Below, piece by piece: positions 8,872 to 16,388 of a stretch of 64,000 nucleotides of DNA; the first letter of the stretch is position 1; each line of letters opens with the position of its first letter. The notes under the pieces are model-generated. The model searched no databases and had not been told where the DNA came from. It saw only the letters and a list, made by a program, of their open reading frames with translations. The stretch lies in contig JAQGHQ010000414.1 of NCBI GenBank assembly GCA_028288765.1, positions 40,931 through 104,930 on the forward strand, written 5' to 3'. This stretch comes from Gemmataceae bacterium. Its GTDB lineage: Bacteria > Planctomycetota > Planctomycetia > Gemmatales > Gemmataceae. A program made the position numbers and the translations under genes.

Positions 8872-9834
8872 CTATGCCGGGCTGGTAGCCAGCTTCGTCG
8901 CGAGCGTCACCGCCTGGACCAGGCTCGACACGTCGGCCTTGCCTTGCCAGGCGATGTCGAACGCGGTCCCGTGGTCGACCGAGGTGCGGACGATCGGCAG
9001 GCCGAGGGTAATGTTCACCGCGTCTTCGAACGCAAGGGCCTTGAGCGGGATCAGCCCCTGGTCGTGGTACATGCACACATAGGCGTCTGTCGTCTTCCGG
9101 TATTTCGGGAGGAAAGCCGTGTCCGGCGGGAGGGGGCCGGTGACGGCGATCCCCTTCGCCCGCGCGGCCTCGACCGCCGGGGCGATGATGCGTTCCTCCT
9201 CCCGGTCGCCGAACAGGCCGTGCTCGCCGGCGTGCGGATTCAGCCCGCACACGAGCAGCTGGGGCTTCCGCCCCCGCAGCCGCTCCATCGCCGCGGCGGT
9301 TAATTCGATCGTGTCGAGGATGCGCTCGACGGTCAGCAGCGCGGGCACCTCGCGGTAGCCGACGTGGACCGTGACGAGGCTGCACGTGATCGCCTCCGCG
9401 GTGAGCATCATGCACGACCGCCCGGCGTGCGTCCGGGCGGCGAGGATCTCGGTGTGTCCGGGGTAGGGGAACCCGGCCGCGTGCAGCGACTCCTTATTGA
9501 TCGGGGCGGTGGCGATGGCGTCGACCCGGCCGGCCAGTGCGTCGTCAATGGCATGGGTGAAGTAGCGATACGCTGCCGACCCGCAGGCCGCGGACACACG
9601 CCCCGGAACGAGCGCGTCGTAGCCGCCATCAACCGTGGTTAAGTCGAGGACCGACGTCGGGTCAGGGTCATGCCACCCGAGATGGGTCGCCACCCGCCGC
9701 AGCAGCCCCATGTCACCGTACACGACCGGGATGCAGTAACTCCGGACCCGCTCGTCTGCAAGCAGGCGGAGGCAGAGTTCCGGGCCGACCCCGGCCGGGT
9801 CGCCCATCGTCACCGCGATTCGTGGCAAAGACAT
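8872..9834 (-). CDS. pdxA: 4-hydroxythreonine-4-phosphate dehydrogenase
   Basis: This 320-residue enzyme of the DXP-dependent pyridoxal phosphate pathway oxidises 4-phosphohydroxy-L-threonine with NAD(P)+ to the unstable ketone condensed by PdxJ. PdxA signatures are all present: [14 protein letters not shown] at the N-terminus, TAPINKESL followed by GHTEILA, the metal-ligand region [13 protein letters not shown], and [12 protein letters not shown] near the end. A GTG or ATG 63 bp further upstream (9897) is open, but the start at 9834 places the Met directly before the first beta strand, as in the family. It stands in a minus-strand series with the WD40 gene upstream. Some PdxA paralogues (PdxA2) act on other 4-phosphorylated acids; without pdxJ in view the pathway role is inferred. 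Confidence 0.93.
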   Translation of the reverse strand: MSLPRIAVTMGDPAGVGPELCLRLLADERVRSYCIPVVYGDMGLLRRVATHLGWHDPDPTSVLDLTTVDGGYDALVPGRVSAACGSAAYRYFTHAIDDALAGRVDAIATAPINKESLHAAGFPYPGHTEILAARTHAGRSCMMLTAEAITCSLVTVHVGYREVPALLTVERILDTIELTAAAMERLRGRKPQLLVCGLNPHAGEHGLFGDREEERIIAPAVEAARAKGIAVTGPLPPDTAFLPKYRKTTDAYVCMYHDQGLIPLKALAFEDAVNITLGLPIVRTSVDHGTAFDIAWQGKADVSSLVQAVTLATKLATSPA

Positions 9835-9929
9835 GAATTCGCCTGAAAGTCTGTATAGGTGTGAGTGGAATTCCGGTCTCGTCTCCCGGGCCTCCACTCA
9901 CCCCCACACTACCCACCCACACTTTTCTG

Positions 9930-10931
9930 TCACCCCAGCTTATGGATCTGAATCCGGTTGTGCCCGACGCTCGTGATCGTGCTGCAGTCGGCCGACAGGG
10001 CGAAGTCGTGGACGTGCATCGGCAATTTTTCTTGCCGGACTGGTTTTTTCGTCGTCCCGTCCAGGAAGATCAGGAACCCTTCTCCCGCGCCGCCGGCCCC
10101 GACGAGCCATGACCCGTCCGGGGCCCACGCCAGGCGGTTCACGATCCCCTGGTGTTTGTCCCCCGGGAACTCCGCCGTCTGTTTCCCGGCCCGCCAGTCG
10201 AACACCTCGATGCGGCCCTTCGCCTCCAGGTGGTCGATGTTCCCGATCTTGCCGGTCCCGCCGACGGCGAGCTGTTTCCCGTCCGGGGAAAAGGCAACCG
10301 ATCGGACTCCGCCGATCGAGTGCATCCGCTGGACCGGGTCCCAGGTGTACATCACCGCGACCTCACACGTCGCCAGCTGCTGACCCGATTCGACGTCCCA
10401 GACGACCACGTGGCCGACCTTGTCGCCGGTTGCCAGGAACTTTCCGTCGGCCGAGAACGCGACCGCATAGAGCATCGACCCGAAGTTCTGCGGGGTCTTC
10501 TCCTTGTGGCCCCGCAGTTCGCGGATCAGCTTGCCCGAGGTCGGGTCCCAGAGCTTGCAGACCATGTCGTCGGCGATGCTGGCGACCAGCTTGCCGTCCG
10601 GAGACGAGATCACCTTGCGGATCCATTTCGCGTGCGCGTCGACGGTGCGAACGACCTTGCCCGCGACCGTGTCCCACCAGGTCAGTTTGCCGTCGTACCC
10701 GCCGGAGACGACGACCTTGCCTGCGACGGCCACGCCGGTGACGTAGCTCTCGTGGGCGTACAGTTCTTTCGGCTCGAACTTGGCGGCCGAGAATTCGGCC
10801 TCGTAGACCTTGAAGTCCTGGCACCCAAGGAACGCCCGCTCGGTGCCCGGCACCGGAGCGATGGCGAACACGGTGGCCGGGCGGCTAAAGTCCTTGACCT
10901 GCTTCAGCGTGTCGGGGCTGGGGGATTTCAT
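9930..10931 (-). CDS. WD40-repeat beta-propeller protein
   Basis: This is a 333-residue protein with no signal peptide (MKSPSPDTLKQVKDF). It consists almost entirely of WD40-type blades: GGYDGKLTWWDTVAGK, SPDGKLVASIADDMVCKLWDPTSGK, SADGKFLATGDKVGHVVVWDVESGQ, SPDGKQLAVGGTG and APDGSWLVGAGG. WD40 propellers are protein-interaction scaffolds. In planctomycetes they are commonly encoded next to DUF1501 and DUF1549/DUF1553 genes, as here, where it is the third gene of that series on the minus strand. The upstream leader is C-rich on the coding strand (G-rich on the plus strand, 10936-10975) and has no clear Shine-Dalgarno site. Function beyond scaffolding is unknown. Confidence 0.85.
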   Translation of the reverse strand: MKSPSPDTLKQVKDFSRPATVFAIAPVPGTERAFLGCQDFKVYEAEFSAAKFEPKELYAHESYVTGVAVAGKVVVSGGYDGKLTWWDTVAGKVVRTVDAHAKWIRKVISSPDGKLVASIADDMVCKLWDPTSGKLIRELRGHKEKTPQNFGSMLYAVAFSADGKFLATGDKVGHVVVWDVESGQQLATCEVAVMYTWDPVQRMHSIGGVRSVAFSPDGKQLAVGGTGKIGNIDHLEAKGRIEVFDWRAGKQTAEFPGDKHQGIVNRLAWAPDGSWLVGAGGAGEGFLIFLDGTTKKPVRQEKLPMHVHDFALSADCSTITSVGHNRIQIHKLG

Positions 10932-10995
10932 TTAAGTGGTGGGTGGGGTGGGTGGTGAGGGAGCGGGGCAAGCCAAGCCGCAGGGGTCCGGGCGA

Positions 10996-11072
10996 GCGGG
11001 GGGCGTGAGCCCCCGAGCGAGGCACAGGTATCGGCCGGGTATTCGTTTCCTCGGGGGGCTCACGCCCCCCGC
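10996..11072. repeat. Inverted repeat with GGGGGGCGTGAGCCCCC arms
   Basis: A near-perfect inverted repeat has arms at 10996-11017 and 11050-11072, differing by one C. Each arm is itself partly self-complementary (GGGGGC...GCCCCC around GTGA). It lies between the end of the DUF1501 gene and the start of the WD40 gene, both transcribed on the minus strand, so it could form a strong mRNA hairpin that separates or stabilises the two messages. Confidence 0.6.
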
Positions 11073-11108
11073 CCGGCTCGAATCCCCGCGGCACAACGAG
11101 TGCAGTCC

Positions 11109-12413
11109 CTACTTCGCCAGCGCGGCAATCGCCTCGACACCCGGGTTGACGAGCGGGATCGGCCGCGAGCCGACGTAGTAGTTCTTGTTCGGGTTGATTC
11201 CGAGCGAGCTGTAGATGGTGGCGAACAGGCTGCCCGCGTCCACCTCCTCGGCCACCACCGTGTTCCCCTTCGGGTCGGTCTTCCCGTACACAGCCCCGCC
11301 CTTCGCCCCGCCCCCGCTCATGGTCATGCTCCAGGCGCTCGCGAAGTGGTCGCGGCCGAGGCTGGCGTTGATCGCCGGGGTCCGGCCGAACTCGGCGAGC
11401 GTCAGGATCATCACGTCGTCGAGCAGCCCCCGCTCGCCGAGGTCGTCGATCAGCGTGGCCATCACGTGATCGAGCTCCGGGACCATCTCCTGGTGCGTCT
11501 CGAAGTTCTGCCCGTGGCTGTCCCACCACGCCCGGGCGACCCGGACGAACGGCACCCCGGCTTCTACCAGCCGGCGGGCGATCAGGCATTGCTGGGCGAA
11601 CTGTGTCGGGCCGTACCGGTCGCGGACCTTCTGCGACTCCTGGGTGACGTCGAACAGCTTCTCGCTCGCCATGATCCCGCGGACCCGCTCGTACGCCTCG
11701 TTCTGGCTGTTCATCGTGTCCGACTGCCGGCCCTTGGCGAACTGCTTGCCGAGCAGGTCGCGGAGGTCGGCCCGCTCCCGGTGGTCGAGGTCGGTGATCG
11801 TGTCGAGTTTGCGGATGAACTCGGGGGTGTTGTTGGTGGTCAGCTCCATCGGGCCGAACCGGGCGCCGAGGAAGCCGGCATCCCCCGGGGCCATGCTCCG
11901 GCCCTCGGTCTGGGTGTAGAAGGTGACGTAATCCGGGACCTTGCTATCGGCCCGGCCCATCTCCCGGGCGACCACCGCCCCGAGGTCCGGGTATCGCAGG
12001 TTGGCCTCGTCGCGGCGGCCCCGCATCATCAATTTCGCCCCGCTCCCGTGGTCGCCGTTGCGGGTGTTCAACCCGCGGATGACGCACGTGGTCTTCATCC
12101 GTTTGGCCATCTGCGGCATGAGTTCCGAGATCTGGAACCCGGGGACGTCCGTCTTGATCGCGCGGAATGGCCCGCCGGTGATCGCCCCCGGTTTCGGGTC
12201 CCACGTCTCCAGCTGGCTGGCCCCGCCCGCGAGCCAGAGCAGGATCACCCGCTTCCGGCCTTTCTTGAGCTCCCCTGCAAGGGCAGGGGAGGAAAGGACG
12301 TCGAGGCCCGTCATGTCGGCCGCGGCGGCGGCGGCGAGCGCGGCGGTCGAGCCCAGGAACGCCCGCCGGCTGACGGCGTGATCGGGCGAGCCGCAGAAGT
12401 GCTTGGAAGGCAT
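11109..12413 (-). CDS. DUF1501 domain protein (Tat-exported, sulfatase-like fold)
   Basis: This is a 434-residue protein. The N-terminus has a twin-arginine signal (SRRAFLGSTAALAAAAAAD at about 15-33), so it is folded before export. The body carries the DUF1501 hallmarks: RVILLWLAGGASQLETWDPKPGA, GFQISELMPQMAKRMKTTCVIRGLN, DHGSGAKLMMRG, and near the end VMILTLAEFGRTPAIN and GRDHFASAWSMTMSGGGAKGG. The family has an alkaline-phosphatase/sulfatase-like fold, but the nucleophile of true sulfatases (CxPxR) is absent. DUF1501 genes are almost always paired with DUF1549/DUF1553 genes in planctomycetes, as here with the gene upstream. The partners are thought to work together in the cell envelope, but no reaction has been established. 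Confidence 0.92.
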   Translation of the reverse strand: MPSKHFCGSPDHAVSRRAFLGSTAALAAAAAADMTGLDVLSSPALAGELKKGRKRVILLWLAGGASQLETWDPKPGAITGGPFRAIKTDVPGFQISELMPQMAKRMKTTCVIRGLNTRNGDHGSGAKLMMRGRRDEANLRYPDLGAVVAREMGRADSKVPDYVTFYTQTEGRSMAPGDAGFLGARFGPMELTTNNTPEFIRKLDTITDLDHRERADLRDLLGKQFAKGRQSDTMNSQNEAYERVRGIMASEKLFDVTQESQKVRDRYGPTQFAQQCLIARRLVEAGVPFVRVARAWWDSHGQNFETHQEMVPELDHVMATLIDDLGERGLLDDVMILTLAEFGRTPAINASLGRDHFASAWSMTMSGGGAKGGAVYGKTDPKGNTVVAEEVDAGSLFATIYSSLGINPNKNYYVGSRPIPLVNPGVEAIAALAK

Positions 12414-12443
12414 GAGAAGGGCTCCGATAGGATCTTTTTTTTA

Positions 12444-12509
12444 GACCGCGGCCGTCCCGGCCGCAAATTTTTTGGATCTCTACCGCGGAAGAGCGGCCGT
12501 CCCGGCCGC
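12444..12509. repeat. Paired GCGGCCGTCCCGGCCGC hairpins
   Basis: Two copies of the small palindrome GCGGCCG-TCC-CGGCCGC (12448-12464 and 12493-12509) sit in opposite context, with GACC and GGTC outside, in the 112-bp gap between the DUF1549/DUF1553 and DUF1501 genes. Related hairpins with TCT loops occur at 14346-14362 and 58788-58822. They are dispersed repeats and may also shape the bicistronic message. Confidence 0.6.
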
Positions 12510-12525
12510 GGTCCACGGAACGGTG

Positions 12526-14151
12526 TCAGTAGTTGAATCGGAACTCCGGGCCAGTCACGAGTGCCCAGAGCAGCTGGCGGTACGCCTCGGCCGGGCGGTC
12601 GGACCGCTTCTGGACGTACGCAACGAGCGCGCTGGTCTCGTCGTCGGTGGGCGGGCGCCCGTACACCACCTTGACCAGGAACCCGGCCGCCTCCTTCGGG
12701 TCCTTCGTCGCCTTCAACCGAGCCAGAAGCGAGCCGCCGCCGTCGGTCAGGAACTCCTTCATGATCCGGTCGCCGTTGCTGAAGAGGAGGGCTTCACCGA
12801 CCCCGATCTGGAAGTTCTCGGTCGGCTGGGCGATGAGCGAGGCGAACCCGCGGGCCGAGCTCTCGTACTGCTCCATCAGCTTCTCGAACTCGTCGGGCTT
12901 CTTCCCGTCGAACCCGGCCGGGTCGGCGGCGGCGAGCTTCAGGGACGTGGCCAGTTGTTGGGGGGTGAGCGGCTTCAGGCGGGACACCGCGAACAGCCGG
13001 GCGTCGGGCAGCGCCTCGGTGGGGTAGCGGCTGCCCCGGGAGTACGTCTTGCTCATCACGATCCCGCGGATGAGCCGCCTCAGGTCGTACCCGTGCCCGG
13101 CTGTGTCGCGGGCCAGCCACGCGAGTAGATCCGGGTGGGTCGGCGGGTTCTCGGAGTGCATCTGGTCGAGCGGGTTGACCAGTCCGGCCCCGAAGAACCG
13201 GTGCCACATCCGGTTGACGATCGACCGGGCGAAGAAGTCCGAGTTCCCCTTCTCCAGCGACACGTCCACCAGCTTCGCGCGGGCGCTGAACGCCGGCTTC
13301 GGCGGGGCCTTCTTCGTCTTTTTGGCCGCCTCGGCCTCGTCCTTCTCCTTCTTCTGTTCCTCCTTGGTCATCTCCCGCGCGGTCGAGTCCTCGACCTTCG
13401 TCCCGGTCAGAAACATCATCCTGGCGGCCTTCTCTGCCCCCTTGTTCGGTTTGAACCGGACGATCCCGAACCCGCGCTCGGCGAGTGTGCCGCCGGCGTC
13501 GTAGGTGCGGGCGAGGAACGCCTTCATGCCGTAGAAGTGGTCCTGCGTCCAGTCTTTTACCAGCGGGTGATCGTGGCACTGCGCACAGCTGACGTTCACC
13601 CCGAAGAACGCCACGCTCACGTCGTTCGTGAGCTTGTCCGCGTCGGTGACCCGGGGGCGGAGGAAATCGGCCGCGCCCTTCTGCTTCGGGTCGGACTCGT
13701 CGGGGAGCATTAGCTCGCGGAAGATCCGGTCCCAGGGTTTGTTGTCCTTCAGGGCGGCGGTCATGTATTCGCGGATCGCCCCGCTCCCGCGGCGCTCGAT
13801 GTCCGGGCTGAGCATCACTTCGAACTGGGACGCCTGGTGCCGGGTGAACCCCGGTGAGGCGATCAAGTGGTCGACCAGATTCGCCCGCTTCCGCGGGTCG
13901 GTCGATTTCACGTATGCGTCCACCTCACCCGCGGTCGGGATGCGGCCGACCAGATCCAGGGTGAGCCGGCGGATGACGGTGGCGTCATCCGTCTGGGGGG
14001 CAGGGGTAACGCCGGCGGAAGCAATCGCGGCATCGATCGCATCGTCGACGACCGTTTCGACCGTCCTGTCGGCAGGCGGAAGGTCGGCGGCTGGGGATGC
14101 GTTCGCGGTGAGCGTGAAAACGATCGCGGCGAGGACGAGACGGAGCCTCAT
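12526..14151 (-). CDS. DUF1549 and DUF1553 domain protein with CxxCH motif
   Basis: This is a 541-residue exported protein (signal MRLRLVLAAIVFTLTANASPAAD). The DUF1549 part runs from VDDAIDAAIASAG through VIRRLTLDLVGRIPTAGEVDAYV and FTRHQASQFEVMLS. A conserved SCAQCHDHPLVKDWTQDHFYGMKAF follows, a CxxCH that resembles a c-type haem site. After a Lys/Glu-rich insertion (about residues 290-325), DUF1553 begins with FFARSIVNRMWHRFFGAGLVNPLDQMHSENPPTHPDLLAWLARD and continues with LRRLIRGIVMSKTYSRGSRYP. The ORF is open 144 bp further upstream, but the chosen ATG gives the signal peptide. It is probably co-transcribed with the DUF1501 gene 112 bp downstream. Haem binding is inferred only from the motif; the partnership with DUF1501 is well known, the reaction is not. 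Confidence 0.92.
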   Translation of the reverse strand: MRLRLVLAAIVFTLTANASPAADLPPADRTVETVVDDAIDAAIASAGVTPAPQTDDATVIRRLTLDLVGRIPTAGEVDAYVKSTDPRKRANLVDHLIASPGFTRHQASQFEVMLSPDIERRGSGAIREYMTAALKDNKPWDRIFRELMLPDESDPKQKGAADFLRPRVTDADKLTNDVSVAFFGVNVSCAQCHDHPLVKDWTQDHFYGMKAFLARTYDAGGTLAERGFGIVRFKPNKGAEKAARMMFLTGTKVEDSTAREMTKEEQKKEKDEAEAAKKTKKAPPKPAFSARAKLVDVSLEKGNSDFFARSIVNRMWHRFFGAGLVNPLDQMHSENPPTHPDLLAWLARDTAGHGYDLRRLIRGIVMSKTYSRGSRYPTEALPDARLFAVSRLKPLTPQQLATSLKLAAADPAGFDGKKPDEFEKLMEQYESSARGFASLIAQPTENFQIGVGEALLFSNGDRIMKEFLTDGGGSLLARLKATKDPKEAAGFLVKVVYGRPPTDDETSALVAYVQKRSDRPAEAYRQLLWALVTGPEFRFNY

Positions 14152-14737
14152 CAAGCTGCTCCTGTCGGCGGGTGGGTTGTGGAGGGCTATCAGTCTGTCG
14201 GTCAGGCGGGCGGGGAGAGCCGGTGTCGGCGGGAGAGCAAATCTCCCCCTAGTATAATCCCGACTGAACCGAATGCCAGACGGTATTTTCGGCAAGTAAA
14301 CATGTGGGTTGTGCCATCGGCTTCCGGAAGGTTTTCCCTGGGATCGCGGCCGTCTCGGCCGCTCTTGGCAACCGCGCGAAAAGACGTGGACGGCCTACTT
14401 TTCCTTCCAGAATTCGGGTTTGGCAGTGTTTGTCGGGCCTCGAGTGGTTTTTCCTGCCAGCCACCGGCCGGTTATGGCATCGCGAAGGTGATGACCGACC
14501 AATCCCGCCGTCAGGCATACGCGCCAAACGGGCGACGACAGCCGCTTCAAAAGCGGCCGGTCAGAGATGCCGATCCGATTTTACGGCCTGGGCAATCTGT
14601 TTTGGACATGACGGCGAGTTCTTCCTCCTCCCCTCTACCTCATCGCTCTTCCCGGCGACTCGCGGCATGCCTCCGGCCGAAGAATCCTTCCAGTCACCCG
14701 ACACCCACCCGGCGTCGGGCCGCACGGAGGCGGCGAC
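14152..14737. other. Divergent intergenic region with one GCGGCCGTCTCGGCCGC hairpin
   Basis: This 586-bp stretch separates divergently transcribed genes and must hold both promoters, though no convincing -35/-10 pair was found. It contains the small hairpin GCGGCCG-TCT-CGGCCGC at 14346-14362, a member of the family seen at 12444-12509 and 58788-58822. A GGAGG ribosome-binding site at 14726-14730 lies seven bases before the ATG at 14738. Short ORFs here lack coding character. Confidence 0.5.
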
Positions 14738-15682
14738 ATGAAGCGGTTCGCAGTTATGGCTCTTTTGGCGGGGTTCTTGTGGTCCGGGAACTCACTCCCG
14801 GCGGCGGACCCGGTCCCGCTCCCGCCCCCGACGGGTATGGCGCCGACCGTTCCGCAGGTACCGGTCCCCGTCCTGTCCGACGGCCTTCCGATTCCGGCAG
14901 CAGACGGGCCGCGCACGAGGGTCCTCGACCGCTTCGGGTGCGGCGTGGGTCGAAAGGCGGGGTGCGACGGGGATAGGTGTTGTAGCCGTTTGTTCGGCCG
15001 CCTCATGGGCGTGTCGCTGTTCAAGACAACGGAGGTCGGCAGCGAGCCGTATGATTCCTACCCCGGGAAGCCGCGGTGGTGTTCGGACTGCGCGCCGGCG
15101 GTGCGGAAGCCGCTCCCCCCGCTCCCGGCCAACGTCTGGGGCGGGACGTGGGATCACGCCGGGGGTGCGGGCCGGGTATCCGACGGAGGCGCCTGTTCGA
15201 CCGGGACGTGCGCGGCCGGGAGTGGCGGGCACGGCGTCGGGCATTGCTGGCAGAAATTCACGGGTTGGCTGTGCTACCGGCAGACGCCCTTTCACATGCC
15301 CGCCACCCCGAACCCGCGGATGCCGCCGACCTACACCTACTTCCCGTGCCACGACCGGGCCGGGTATGGGACCGGTGGGTGTGGGAACGCCGGGTGTCGC
15401 GCAGGCGGGGCAGTGGGTCCTGTGGGTCTGGCGAATCCCGGTGGGTTCGCTGGTCGTGGTGCCGGTGGGAACTGTAAGCCGTGTCCGCCGGCGGGTGAGG
15501 CAGTCATGCCGGGGTACAGGCTCGCGGCTCCCGAAACCCCCGTTGCAGACGGTCAGCCCGCGTCCGCAGACGTGGTAACCTCGTCGTACCGGGCGCCGGC
15601 CCCCGCACCGGCTTCCCTCAAGGCCGGCGGCCCACCCTCGCCCTGGGCGAAACCGACTGTTCGCCCGTTCCCGCAGCCGTAG
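14738..15682 (+). CDS. Exported Cys/Gly/Pro-rich protein of unknown function
   Basis: This 314-residue protein has a signal peptide (MKRFAVMALLAGFLWSGNSLPAAD) and a good GGAGG ribosome-binding site. The mature part is low-complexity: Pro-rich at the start, then clusters of cysteines (CGVGRKAGCDGDRCC, WCSDCAP, CSTGTC, CGNAGCRAGG, CKPCPP) separated by Gly-rich stretches, with a small aromatic patch WQKFTGWLCYRQTPFHMP followed by PTYTYFPC. Such Cys-rich exported proteins recur in Gemmataceae and are candidates for envelope or extracellular-matrix components cross-linked by disulfides. No enzyme motif was seen. It converges on the small lipoprotein gene on the other strand, which has a similar composition. 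Confidence 0.75.
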   Translation: MKRFAVMALLAGFLWSGNSLPAADPVPLPPPTGMAPTVPQVPVPVLSDGLPIPAADGPRTRVLDRFGCGVGRKAGCDGDRCCSRLFGRLMGVSLFKTTEVGSEPYDSYPGKPRWCSDCAPAVRKPLPPLPANVWGGTWDHAGGAGRVSDGGACSTGTCAAGSGGHGVGHCWQKFTGWLCYRQTPFHMPATPNPRMPPTYTYFPCHDRAGYGTGGCGNAGCRAGGAVGPVGLANPGGFAGRGAGGNCKPCPPAGEAVMPGYRLAAPETPVADGQPASADVVTSSYRAPAPAPASLKAGGPPSPWAKPTVRPFPQP

Positions 15683-15709
15683 GCAACAAGTCAACGGGTG
15701 CGAAAAAAC

Positions 15710-15743
15710 ACCGGGCCGGCGGGGTTCCTCCCGCCGGCCCGGT
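15710..15743. terminator. Bidirectional intrinsic terminator
   Basis: A perfect 14-bp GC-rich stem (ACCGGGCCGGCGGG at 15710-15723, CCCGCCGGCCCGGT at 15730-15743) with a 6-nt loop lies between two convergent genes. On the minus strand the stem is followed by TGTTTTTTCG, a proper T-tract, so it should terminate the lipoprotein gene; for the plus-strand gene the T-run is weak. Confidence 0.8.
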
Positions 15744-15766
15744 TCGTCGATCACCCTCCCCCGACT

Positions 15767-16162
15767 TCACTTGTTTCCCTTCACCGGCACGCCCCCCCTC
15801 GGGAGCGGAAGCAGGTTCGCCGCCCCGGGATCGCCCGGGGCCGGGACCGGAATCGCCGGCGGGACCGGGACGCCCGGTCGGGCCGGGATCAGGTCGTTCG
15901 GCTGCGGGTACGGCAGCTGGTCCGGTTGCGGTCCCGGCATCACCTCCCCGGGCACCCCGGGCCCGACCACGCCCCCCGACACCGGTGGTGTACCCACGAC
16001 CGGATCGAAACACATCTCCGGGGCACCAGACCGGCCCATCAGCCGGCACGGCGGGGCCCCGCAGCCCGAGGACGTGAACCACCTCCGGTCGCCGCACGAC
16101 CGGCACCCGGCCGCGGCGGTCAGCAAGGCGGCCAGTGCGAGGACGGACACCCTTCGGACCAT
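15767..16162 (-). CDS. Small Pro/Gly-rich putative lipoprotein
   Basis: This is a 131-residue protein. The chosen ATG gives MVRRVSVLALAALLTAAAGCRSCG, a lipoprotein-type signal with Cys at position 20; the frame is open to 16300 but the upstream part has no export signal. The mature chain has CRSCGDRRWFTSSGCGAPPCRLMG and then a long Pro/Gly/Val-rich tail (VPGEVMPGPQPDQLPYPQP, RPGVPVPPAIPVPAPGD). No domain is recognised. Composition resembles the convergent neighbour at 14738-15682, so both may be envelope structural proteins. The lipobox has Ala instead of Leu at -3, so lipidation is likely but not certain. Confidence 0.65.
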   Translation of the reverse strand: MVRRVSVLALAALLTAAAGCRSCGDRRWFTSSGCGAPPCRLMGRSGAPEMCFDPVVGTPPVSGGVVGPGVPGEVMPGPQPDQLPYPQPNDLIPARPGVPVPPAIPVPAPGDPGAANLLPLPRGGVPVKGNK

Positions 16163-16298
16163 CGCAGTTACCCCTGTCGAACCGGGACGTCCGCGACCGC
16201 GGGAGACGCGATCGGGAAGGGCCGCGTCGAACGCCGCCGCGCCGGACTTGAGGGAATTCTGCGCGCCCGCGACTTTCGAGCAACACCGCCCCCCCAAC

Positions 16299-16328
16299 AA
16301 AAAAGACCCGCCGGAAAACTCCGGCGGG
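16299..16328 (-). terminator. Intrinsic terminator after the S41 protease gene
   Basis: Reading the minus strand, an 8-bp stem CCCGCCGG/CCGGCGGG (16307-16314 and 16321-16328, 6-nt loop) is followed by GTCTTTTTTG, a six-T tract at 16299-16304. It lies 61 bp beyond the stop of the minus-strand S41 gene and is a textbook Rho-independent terminator. Confidence 0.8.
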
Positions 16329-16388
16329 CCCAGGTGGTACGACCGGCGCCCGCCGGGCGACCGGCGGGCACGGTCCGGACGGACAGGT

